From JACVRW01 sp963820315 (GTDB lineage: Bacteria; Actinomycetota; Thermoleophilia; Solirubrobacterales; Thermoleophilaceae), in contig CAWFZK010000046.1 of the NCBI GenBank assembly GCA_963820315.1, positions 62,001 through 126,000 of the forward strand: a stretch of DNA of 64,000 nucleotides, in the 5' to 3' direction. The notes under the pieces were generated by a model. The model was given only the letters and a program-made list of their open reading frames with translations. It had not been told where the DNA came from and ran no database searches. A program made the translations under genes and the position numbers. Numbering within the stretch: the first letter of the stretch is position 1; the number at the start of each line of letters is the position of its first letter. This document shows positions 57,196 to 64,000 of the stretch, piece by piece.

Positions 57196-59406
57196 TCAGC
57201 ACGCCGCCCGCGCACGCGGGCCCGCCGCCGCGGGGCAGGCGGCCGGCGGCTGCGGCGCCACGCGCACCTGGGCTGCGCTCACCACCGGCCCGCTGCGGCG
57301 CAGGTTCGTGCTGCGGGCGCGAGCCGTGTTGGTCACGACACCGGAGCGCCCCGTCAGCTGCGCCTTGACGGTGAGCTTGCGGCTCCGCCCGGGCAGGAGC
57401 CGCCCGAGCCGCCAGCACGCCCGGCCGTCGCGCAGCACGCCGCCGCGCGAGGCGGAGCGCAGCCGCAGACCGGCACCGGGCAGGTCGCAGACGCGCACTC
57501 GATGCGCAGCCGCCGCGCGGCGCCCGGCGGCCACGACAATCCGGTACTTGATGACGCGTCCGGTTCGCGCGACCTCGAGCGGCGCCGACTTGCGGACGCT
57601 GAGCTGCGCCTTGCCCGCCTTAACCCGTATCGGCCCGAGCGTCAGCCGCTGCGTTTCGACCCCGTCGCCGCGGGCGGTTACGACGGGGCGCAGCGAGCCG
57701 CTGTCGAGCGGCCGGAAGCGAATCCGGACGCTCGCCTCCTCGCCGGGGTCGAGGTCCCCGAGCGTGCAGCGCGCGGCGTCCTCGCCGGTGCAGCGGCCGC
57801 CGTCGGTCGGCCGCGCCGACAGCACGTCGGCCCCAGGCACGTCGATGGTGGCCACGACGTCCTCGATCGGGCGGTCGAGGTTGTTGGTCAGCTCGACCTC
57901 GCCCGACGCGGGCTCGCCCGCGGTGGGCCGCGCGGGCGTCGCGTCAAAGGTGGCCTTGAAGGGCGGGCGGCTGACGGTCGCCGTCACCTCGGGCGAGACG
58001 GCCGCCACGGGCCGCCCGGCCGTCGCGCCGACGCCGGTTGCGCTCGCCACGTTCGGGATCACGTAGCCGTCCGGAGCCCCGGCGTCCACCTTGACGTCGA
58101 AGCCGTTCGTGACGCTTCCGCCCGCGGGAAGCGCGCCCACCGCGAAGCCGACGGAACGGCCGTCTTCGGCCGCGGCCGCGCCCGGACCTGACGGCGAGCC
58201 GGCCACCAGCGTCGTCTGCGACGGGACCGCGTCCTGGACGCGCACGTCCGTCGCGGCGTCGTCGCCGTCGTTGCGAGTCGTGACCGTGTAGCGCAGCACG
58301 TCGCCGGGCTCGACCTCGCCGCCGTTCAGATCGGCGACGGTCTTGTCGACGACGAGCCGCGGAGCGCTCAGGTTGGTCGTGAACGTGACGACCTGGATGA
58401 GGTACTGGTCGAGCGTCGTCGACGCCCCGAACGTCGCGCCCGTGGCGCCGTTCGCGAGGAAGCCGTCCGCCACCATGCGATCAGAGTCGAAGCCGAGCCC
58501 GTTCACGTAAGCCGGAATCCGCTGCGAGAGCGTGTTGGTCCCCTCGAAGGACACCGAGCTGTTGAAGAGGTTGGTGGCCGGGTTGGCCGCATCCGTGAGC
58601 AGCTGACCGTTGAGCGCGAGCCGGTCGCCGGAACTGCCGCGGTCGCCCTCGTAGGCCACGAGCCCCACCGACGTGCGCACCGGCCCGCTGAGCGGCGTCC
58701 GGAAGCCGCTGACGCCGATCGTCAGCGGCGGATCGCCCTGCTGGATCGCCTGCAGGCCGTCGAAGACGGTCAGGTTGCGCAGCGGCGCCGCCGGGTCGCG
58801 GTAGACGACGACGAGCGACCAGCCCGCGTAGCGGTCGGCGCCGGTGCCGCTCTGAACGTTTCCCACCCAGTAGCGGCCGGCGCCGCCCGCCCTCACCTGG
58901 GCCGTGACGTCGGCGAAGGTCACGTAGGAGCCTGCGATCACGGCGCTGTCGGCGACGGTGCCTGTCACCGGGAGATAGCCCCCGCTCGTGGGCGTCTGCA
59001 GGAGCGCGGCTCCGCGCGCGGCGGCGTTCGGCGCGGCGGCGCCCCCCGTGCCGGCGCTGGTGCGCCCCCCGAAGTAGAGCCCGGCGAACAGCACCTCGTA
59101 CGAGGCCGGCGGCGTGAAGGTCGAGCTCGAGGAGTTGAAGGTCGCCGGGTCGGCGTCCACGTCGACCGGGACCATGCTGAAGTTGTTGTTGCTGAGCGCG
59201 GCGCCCGTGGCCGTGCCGGCCTGGGACGCCGCGCAGTTCGCCGCCGCCGCGGGGCACGTCATCAGCGTGCTCCCCGTGACCCAGATCGCGCCCGGCTCGT
59301 TCGCGCTGTAGCGCGCGGCGAACGGCACCTCGGCGACGGCGGCGCCCGGGAGGGCGGCCGCGCATGCGACCAGCATCAGGAAGAGGCACCTCACCGCACC
59401 GCGCAT
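57196..59406 (-). CDS. Secreted surface protein with DUF11-type repeats
   Basis: A 736-residue protein with a signal peptide (MRGAVRCLFLMLVACAAALP). The first 370 residues resemble the DUF3344-type beta-rich region (SYEVLFAGLYFGGRTSAGTG, AGWSLVVVYRDPAAPLRNL). DUF11-like domains follow (VLRYTVTTRNDGDDAATDVR, ATIDVPGADVLSARPTDGGR, VIKYRIVVAAGRRAAAAHRV). Such proteins are thought to sit on the cell surface. There is no LPXTG or membrane anchor at the C-terminus. Confidence 0.82.
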   Translation of the reverse strand: MRGAVRCLFLMLVACAAALPGAAVAEVPFAARYSANEPGAIWVTGSTLMTCPAAAANCAASQAGTATGAALSNNNFSMVPVDVDADPATFNSSSSTFTPPASYEVLFAGLYFGGRTSAGTGGAAAPNAAARGAALLQTPTSGGYLPVTGTVADSAVIAGSYVTFADVTAQVRAGGAGRYWVGNVQSGTGADRYAGWSLVVVYRDPAAPLRNLTVFDGLQAIQQGDPPLTIGVSGFRTPLSGPVRTSVGLVAYEGDRGSSGDRLALNGQLLTDAANPATNLFNSSVSFEGTNTLSQRIPAYVNGLGFDSDRMVADGFLANGATGATFGASTTLDQYLIQVVTFTTNLSAPRLVVDKTVADLNGGEVEPGDVLRYTVTTRNDGDDAATDVRVQDAVPSQTTLVAGSPSGPGAAAAEDGRSVGFAVGALPAGGSVTNGFDVKVDAGAPDGYVIPNVASATGVGATAGRPVAAVSPEVTATVSRPPFKATFDATPARPTAGEPASGEVELTNNLDRPIEDVVATIDVPGADVLSARPTDGGRCTGEDAARCTLGDLDPGEEASVRIRFRPLDSGSLRPVVTARGDGVETQRLTLGPIRVKAGKAQLSVRKSAPLEVARTGRVIKYRIVVAAGRRAAAAHRVRVCDLPGAGLRLRSASRGGVLRDGRACWRLGRLLPGRSRKLTVKAQLTGRSGVVTNTARARSTNLRRSGPVVSAAQVRVAPQPPAACPAAAGPRARAAC

Positions 59407-59442
59407 CGCCCGCCACAGGCTACCGGCGCGGTCGCGGCGGGC

Positions 59443-61164
59443 TCAGAGCGGCAGGCCCGCCTCCAGCAGCCGGTCGAGCTCCTCTGGCGGCAGCGGCCGG
59501 GCGAAAAGGAAGCCCTGGCCGATCGGGCATTCGAGCTCGCGCAGCGACGTCGCCTGCTGCTCGGTCTCGATTCCCTCTGCGATGACGTCCATGCTGAGCG
59601 CGCGCCCGAGCGCCAGCGTCGCCGCGACGAGCGCCGTGTCGGACGAGTCCGGCGAGATGCCCTGCACGAACGAGCGGTCGATCTTGAGCACGTCCGCGGG
59701 CATGTTGCGCAGGTGGTCGAGCGACGAGTAGCCGGTGCCGAAGTCGTCGATCGCCACGCGCACGCCGGCGAGGCTGAGATCGGTCAGGGCTCGGAAGCCC
59801 GTTGCGCGGTCGGCCATCGCCGTGCTCTCGGTCACCTCGATGCAGAGCGAGGACGGGTCGATGCCGGCGCCACGCACCGCCCCCAGCACCGTGCCCACGA
59901 CGTCGGGATGGGTCAGCTCGCGGGCGCCGAGGTTCACCGACAGGCGCAGGTCGGGCGACACGCCGCGGCGCTGCCAGTCGCGCAGCCGGCGGCAGGCCTC
60001 CCCGACGACCCAGGCGCCGATGTCGACGATCAGCCCGCTCTCCTCGGCAACGTGAAGGAAGGCGTCCGGCGCCAGCAGGCCGCGCTCGGGGTGCTCCCAG
60101 CGCAGCAGCGCCTCGGCACCGATCAGTCGCCCCGTCGCGAGGTTGACCTGAGGCTGGTAGAAGAGCCGCAGCTCGCCGCGCTCGAGCCCGCGCTGAAGCT
60201 CCTGCTCGACCGTCATGGCCTCGACGGCGCGCTCCCGCATGGTCGCGTCGAAGAGCTCGGCGCGCGCGCCGCCGCGCTCCTTGGCGCGGTACATCGCGGC
60301 GTCCGCGTCCTCGATCAGGCGCTGGCAGTCGACCTGCTCCCCGGCCTCGGCGAGCGCGAAGCCGATCGAGGCGCTCAGACGGAGCTCTGCCCCGCCGGCC
60401 GTGATCGGCTCGGACACCGGCCGCTGCAGGCGGTCCGCAACGCTGACGGCCTCGAACACGCCGCCCACGGACTCGCACAGGATGGTGAACTCGTCGCCAC
60501 CGAAGCGCGCAACGGTGTCCTCGGGTCGCAGCGCGCTCTGGAGGCGGCGCGCGACCTCGCGCAGGACCTCGTCGCCGGCCGCGTGACCGAGGCTGTCGTT
60601 GATGCGCTTGAAGCGGTCGAGGTCCACGAAGTAGACGGCGGTGACGCTCGCTTTGGCGCGGCGCCCGAGCGAATGGTTCAGCCGGTCGGTGAAGAGCGCG
60701 CGGTTGGGTAGACCGGTGAGCGGGTCGTACAGCGCCAGCCGCTCGAGCTCCGCCTCCATCCGCTTGCGGTCGCTGACGTCGAGGAAGACCCCGTAGAAGA
60801 TTGGATCGAGCTGATCGCCGGGGCCGCGCACGACCGTCATCTCGTCGCGAATCCAGATCCAGCGGTCATCGGCCGTGCGCAGGCGGTACTCCTGCACGAG
60901 CGTCTCACCTGAGCGGGCGCACTCGGCCTCGGCGCTCGTCACGCGAACGAAGTCGTCCGGATGCACGCTCCGGTCCCACATCGTGTGCTCGGCCATCCAC
61001 TGCTCGCGCGTGTAGCCGAGCACCCGCTCGATCGACGGGCTGATGTACAGGCAGTTGCCCTGCAGTCCCGGCTCGTAGATGTATGCGACTGATGGCAGAC
61101 CCTCGGGGAGGGGCTGGTAGCGGTCTTCGATCTCGCGCAGGACGCGCTGCAGATCATGCGCCAT
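59443..61164 (-). CDS. PAS-GGDEF-EAL cyclic-di-GMP signalling protein
   Basis: A 573-residue protein. Residues about 20-135 form a PAS domain with PAC motif (VQEYRLRTADDRWIWIRDEM). Residues about 140-300 are a diguanylate cyclase domain with an intact RFGGDEF active site. Residues about 315-570 are a phosphodiesterase domain with GAEALLRW (EAL), NLGARELTHP and DDFGTGYSS. Both catalytic sites look intact, so it may make and break c-di-GMP in response to the PAS signal. There is no membrane segment. Confidence 0.93.
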   Translation of the reverse strand: MAHDLQRVLREIEDRYQPLPEGLPSVAYIYEPGLQGNCLYISPSIERVLGYTREQWMAEHTMWDRSVHPDDFVRVTSAEAECARSGETLVQEYRLRTADDRWIWIRDEMTVVRGPGDQLDPIFYGVFLDVSDRKRMEAELERLALYDPLTGLPNRALFTDRLNHSLGRRAKASVTAVYFVDLDRFKRINDSLGHAAGDEVLREVARRLQSALRPEDTVARFGGDEFTILCESVGGVFEAVSVADRLQRPVSEPITAGGAELRLSASIGFALAEAGEQVDCQRLIEDADAAMYRAKERGGARAELFDATMRERAVEAMTVEQELQRGLERGELRLFYQPQVNLATGRLIGAEALLRWEHPERGLLAPDAFLHVAEESGLIVDIGAWVVGEACRRLRDWQRRGVSPDLRLSVNLGARELTHPDVVGTVLGAVRGAGIDPSSLCIEVTESTAMADRATGFRALTDLSLAGVRVAIDDFGTGYSSLDHLRNMPADVLKIDRSFVQGISPDSSDTALVAATLALGRALSMDVIAEGIETEQQATSLRELECPIGQGFLFARPLPPEELDRLLEAGLPL

Positions 61165-61196
61165 TCGGACCTATATCGGCCGCAATGTGCGGGGCC

Positions 61197-61655
61197 TTAG
61201 CGCCGGGACGAGAAGAATGCGCGCAGCAGCTCGGCGGCCTCCCCGGCGAGCAGCCCGCCGGCCGCGTCCGGGCGATGGTTGAGGCGCGGCTCGGCGAGCA
61301 CGTCCAGCACGCTCCCGGCCGCCCCTGCCTTGGGGTCGTCGGCCGCCCAGACCACGCGCGGAACGCGCGCCAGCACGATCGCGCCCGCGCACATCGCGCA
61401 CGGCTCGAGCGTCACGTACAGGACGGTGTCGAGCAGCCGCCAGCCGCCGAGCGCGCTCGAGGCCTCGCGCAGCGCGAGGATCTCCGCGTGTGCGGTCGGA
61501 TCGCCGCGCAGCTCGCGCTCGTTGCGGGCGGCCGCGATCACCTCGCCGCCGTGCACGACCACCGCGCCGATCGGCACGTCGTCGTGCTCGAGCGCGCGCT
61601 CCGCCTCGCGCAGTGCGAGCCGCATGAAGTACTCGTCACGCGGGAAGAAACTCAC
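61197..61655 (-). CDS. tadA: tRNA adenosine(34) deaminase
   Basis: A 152-residue cytidine-deaminase-fold enzyme from the GTG at 61655. Zinc and catalytic motifs are PTAHAEILALREAS (HAE) and TLEPCAMCAGAIVLAR (PCxxC); the C-terminal LNHRPDAAGGLLAGEA block is typical of TadA. It converts adenosine to inosine at the wobble position of tRNA-Arg(ACG). An ATG ten codons later (61625) is an alternative start. It is divergent from the subtilase gene. Confidence 0.92.
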   Translation of the reverse strand: MSFFPRDEYFMRLALREAERALEHDDVPIGAVVVHGGEVIAAARNERELRGDPTAHAEILALREASSALGGWRLLDTVLYVTLEPCAMCAGAIVLARVPRVVWAADDPKAGAAGSVLDVLAEPRLNHRPDAAGGLLAGEAAELLRAFFSSRR

Positions 61656-61770
61656 GGCCCCACAAGCCGGGGGGCGTGCGCGCCGATGTATCCCGTGACA
61701 CAGGCGCTCACAACTTCCGCCTCCGGCCGTTGTTTGTGGCTCCATACACTCCGAAGCGCACCGTAGACCA

Positions 61771-63072
61771 ATGACCCCCCGGCTCATCCTCATCGCCCTC
61801 GCCCTCGGCGGGCTAGCGCTGCCCGCGTCCGCGGCGGCGAGCGACTACGTCCCCGGCGAGGTGATCGTGCGCTACGAGGACGGCACCGCGGCGAGCGTCG
61901 CGGCGGCAGCCGAGGACGACACGGGGACGGTCGCCGAGGAGGCGCTTCCCGGTGGCTCGCAGCAGCTCGCGATCGAGGACGGTCAGTCGGTGCGGCAGAC
62001 GATCGACGAGCTCGAGGACGACCCGAACGTCGAGTACGCGGTCCCGAACTGGCGCGCGCATGCGGCCGGTACCCCGACCGACGACCCGGCGTGGCGACGG
62101 CAGTGGAACCTCTTCTCGCCCTGGGGGATCAACGTCGGCGAGGCCTGGACGCTGGCGCAGGGCCTCGGCGCTCCCGGCGGCCGCGGGGCGGTCGTGGCCG
62201 TGCTCGACAGCGGTGTCGCGTACGAGAACCGCGGGCGCTTCAAGCGCGCTCCCGACCTGCGCCACTCCACCTTCACGCACCCGTTCGACTTCATCGACAA
62301 CGATCGCCACCCGAACGACTCGTTCGGCCACGGGACGCACGTGGCGGGCACGATCGCGCAGACGACCGGTAACGGCGTCGCCACAGCGGGCATCGCCTAC
62401 AACGCGAAGATCATGCCGCTGCGGGTGCTCGACGACCAGGGCTCCGGCGACTCCGCGGCGATTGCGCGCGCGATCCGCTGGGCCGCCCGCTACGGCGCGG
62501 ACGTGATCAACCTCTCGCTCGAGTTCCCGGCCGAGGTGCGCGCCGCCGAGATCCCGGACGTCATCGGTGCATTGCGCTACGCCCGCCGTCACGGGGCGCT
62601 CGTCGTCGGCGCGGCGGGCAACCAGGCCGACTTCATGGTCGCCTACCCCGCGCGCGCCACATCGGTGATGGCGGTGGGCGCGACCACGATCACCGGCTGC
62701 CAGGCCGACTACTCCAACTCCGGCAGGGACCTCGACGTCGTCGCGCCGGGCGGCGGCGCCGACGCCCCCAACAGCGACAGCACCTGGGACAGCCAGCACT
62801 GCAACCCCGACTCGTTCGGCCGGCCGATCTTCCAGCAGACGTTCGTCGCCAGGGGCGTGCGCCACTTCGGGCTGCCGGGTGGGTACGAGGGGACCTCGAT
62901 GGCCGCGCCCCACGTGTCCGCCATCGCCGCGCTCATCATCGCGACGAAGCGGCTCGGGCCGCACCCTCCGCCGCACCTGGTCGAGGCGCACATCGAGGCG
63001 ACGGCGCGCCCGACCGACCGCCCCGATCGCTACGGCGCCGGGCTCGTCGACGCGGGCGCGGCGCTCAGGTAG
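61771..63072 (+). CDS. Secreted S8 family (subtilisin-like) serine protease
   Basis: A 433-residue protein with a signal peptide (MTPRLILIALALGGLALPAS), a propeptide (VPGEVIVRYEDGTAASVAAA) and a subtilase domain. The catalytic triad is visible: Asp in VVAVLDSGVAYENRG, His in SFGHGTHVAGTIAQ, Ser in YEGTSMAAPHVSAIAAL, with the oxyanion Asn in VVGAAGNQADF. It is an extracellular endopeptidase. The gene overlaps the convergent flavin monooxygenase gene by 43 bases. Confidence 0.93.
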   Translation: MTPRLILIALALGGLALPASAAASDYVPGEVIVRYEDGTAASVAAAAEDDTGTVAEEALPGGSQQLAIEDGQSVRQTIDELEDDPNVEYAVPNWRAHAAGTPTDDPAWRRQWNLFSPWGINVGEAWTLAQGLGAPGGRGAVVAVLDSGVAYENRGRFKRAPDLRHSTFTHPFDFIDNDRHPNDSFGHGTHVAGTIAQTTGNGVATAGIAYNAKIMPLRVLDDQGSGDSAAIARAIRWAARYGADVINLSLEFPAEVRAAEIPDVIGALRYARRHGALVVGAAGNQADFMVAYPARATSVMAVGATTITGCQADYSNSGRDLDVVAPGGGADAPNSDSTWDSQHCNPDSFGRPIFQQTFVARGVRHFGLPGGYEGTSMAAPHVSAIAALIIATKRLGPHPPPHLVEAHIEATARPTDRPDRYGAGLVDAGAALR

Positions 63073-64000
63073 GGCTGCGAGGCTTCGCGCGCCGACCCGT
63101 TGGCGCGCGAGAACTCGAGCTCGGGATCGTCGACCGGGTTGCGCCGGAACGCTCGCCGGTTCTGCGTGTAGCTCTGCACCCTCCGCCACGGGTCCTGCGA
63201 CCCCTGCTTCGGGAACCGGTCGATCGCCCGCCGGATGTAGCCCGCGCTGAGGTCGACGAACTGGACCGGGGCCACGGCTGGGTCGCGCGTCTGCGGCGTG
63301 CACTGCGTGTGTCCGTAGCGGTCCATGTGGCTGAGGATCCTGCAGACCTCGGTCGCGGTCAGGTCCGACCCGAGCGTCCACGACTGGTTCGAGTAGCCGA
63401 ACGAGAAGGCCATGTTGGGCACGCCGCTCAGCATCATCCCGCGGTAGGCGAAGGCCTGCCCGAGGTCGACGTCCTCGCCGTCGACGCTGAGCCCGATCCC
63501 GCCGATCGGCACCAGCTCGAGTCCGGTGGCGGTCACGACCATGTCGGCCTCGAGCTCGGCGCCGGACTCGAGCGCGATGCCCGTTTCGGTGAACGACCGG
63601 ATCCGATCGGTGACGACGGAGACGCTGCCCGCGCTGATCGCTTCGAAGAAGTCGCCGTCGGGCACGATGCACATGCGCTGATCCCAGGGGTCGTAGCTCG
63701 GCTTGAAATGGGTGTCGATGTCGTAGCCGGGCGGCAGCCGGCGCTCGAGCAGCTTGCGGATCAGCCGCTTCGTCTCGGCGGGCCGGCGGCGGCTGAACCC
63801 ATAGATCGCCAGTGCGAGCAGCACGTTCTTCCAGCGCACGAGCGGATAGGCGTAGCGGGTCGGAAGCACGCTCGCGAGCACGCGGGCGAACGGGTCGACG
63901 GCGGGCAGCGAGATGATGTAGCTGGGCGAGCGCTGCAGCATCGTGACGTGGGCGGCCCGTTCGGCAAGCGCCGGGATCACGGTGACCGCGGTTGCGCCGC
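63030..64000 (-). CDS. Flavin-containing (Baeyer-Villiger type) monooxygenase, N-terminus outside window
   Basis: The C-terminal 323 residues of a flavoprotein monooxygenase. Visible blocks are the NADPH-fold end (GATAVTVIPALAERAAHVTM then LQRSPSYIISLPAVDPFARV), DIDTHFKPSYDPWDQRMCIV, VVTATGLELVPIGGIGLSVD and MAFSFGYSNQSWTLGSDLTA, as in putative cyclohexanone-type or EthA-like monooxygenases. EthA-like enzymes oxidise ketones or thioamides. The reading frame continues past the right edge, so the start is not seen. Confidence 0.87.
   Translation of the reverse strand, partial: GATAVTVIPALAERAAHVTMLQRSPSYIISLPAVDPFARVLASVLPTRYAYPLVRWKNVLLALAIYGFSRRRPAETKRLIRKLLERRLPPGYDIDTHFKPSYDPWDQRMCIVPDGDFFEAISAGSVSVVTDRIRSFTETGIALESGAELEADMVVTATGLELVPIGGIGLSVDGEDVDLGQAFAYRGMMLSGVPNMAFSFGYSNQSWTLGSDLTATEVCRILSHMDRYGHTQCTPQTRDPAVAPVQFVDLSAGYIRRAIDRFPKQGSQDPWRRVQSYTQNRRAFRRNPVDDPELEFSRANGSAREASQPYLSAAPASTSPAP

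Noticed and set aside
61813..63672. 619-codon open frame on the minus strand
   Set aside because: Antisense to the subtilase, whose catalytic triad is intact; the translation has no fold signature.
1..64000. CRISPR array or rRNA operon
   Set aside because: No regularly spaced 25-40 base repeats with unique spacers and no conserved rRNA segments were seen.

Overview
The window is GC-rich chromosomal DNA from an actinobacterium. Gene style (F420-type PPOX and LLM oxidoreductases, a SigK/RskA-like pair, HtaA-domain and ScyD-like secreted proteins, dense GTG starts, ATGA gene overlaps) fits the Thermoleophilia/Solirubrobacterales best; this taxonomic guess is inference. Most of the window is ordinary chromosome: oxidoreductases, regulators, secreted beta-rich proteins and transporters.

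Layout. 1-2.1 kb: phenylalanine hydroxylase divergent from an Lrp regulator. 2-13.5 kb: XRE-cupin regulator and thioredoxin-reductase-like enzyme; a long minus-strand run (monoamine oxidase, YcaQ-like protein, Ada/Ogt repair enzyme, DUF3037 + HipA-like pair, LLM enzyme, DUF427, MFS pump); then a DrrAB-type ABC exporter divergent from a MarR regulator with two perfect operators. 13.5-29.9 kb: PPOX enzymes, HtaA protein, ECF sigma/anti-sigma pair, a group II PLP decarboxylase with its own Lrp regulator, DUF305 lipoprotein, a heavily frameshifted LVIVD protein, secreted SGNH hydrolase and ScyD-like propeller. 29.9-42.6 kb: two paralogous modules of SigG-like ECF sigma plus RibD/DHFR-like protein, a LysR/dialkylglycine decarboxylase pair, a cysteine-desulfurase-like enzyme, an MBL lactonase-like hydrolase. 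55.2-64 kb: secreted protein, L,D-transpeptidase, DUF11 surface protein, GGDEF-EAL protein, TadA, subtilase, flavin monooxygenase.

The accessory core is a 10.8 kb integrative element (44,346-55,189) in the 3' half of tRNA-Ser(CGA). It has 59-bp direct repeats at both ends, a tyrosine integrase and an excisionase-like protein beside the intact tRNA, a replication-relaxation protein at the far end, and 10-bp TGCGCTGCAC repeats inside both ends that look like integrase arm sites. Cargo is an alpha/beta hydrolase, a coiled-coil protein, an MFS pump fused to a MarR-like domain and a BrkB/YihY membrane protein. Between cargo and integrase lies about 1.2 kb of non-coding DNA with three 14-bp-spaced direct repeats, two nested perfect palindromes around an AT-rich patch, and a strongly G-skewed block. 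I propose this as a candidate origin of replication or transfer. Outside the left att repeat are decayed phage-type genes, suggesting an older integration at the same spot.

Many genes carry single-base frame breaks (DUF427, NmrA-like, YdeI, LVIVD, LysE, flavin monooxygenase, delta-60 repeat protein, a membrane protein). Their number in otherwise well-conserved genes makes residual sequencing indels a serious alternative to real decay.
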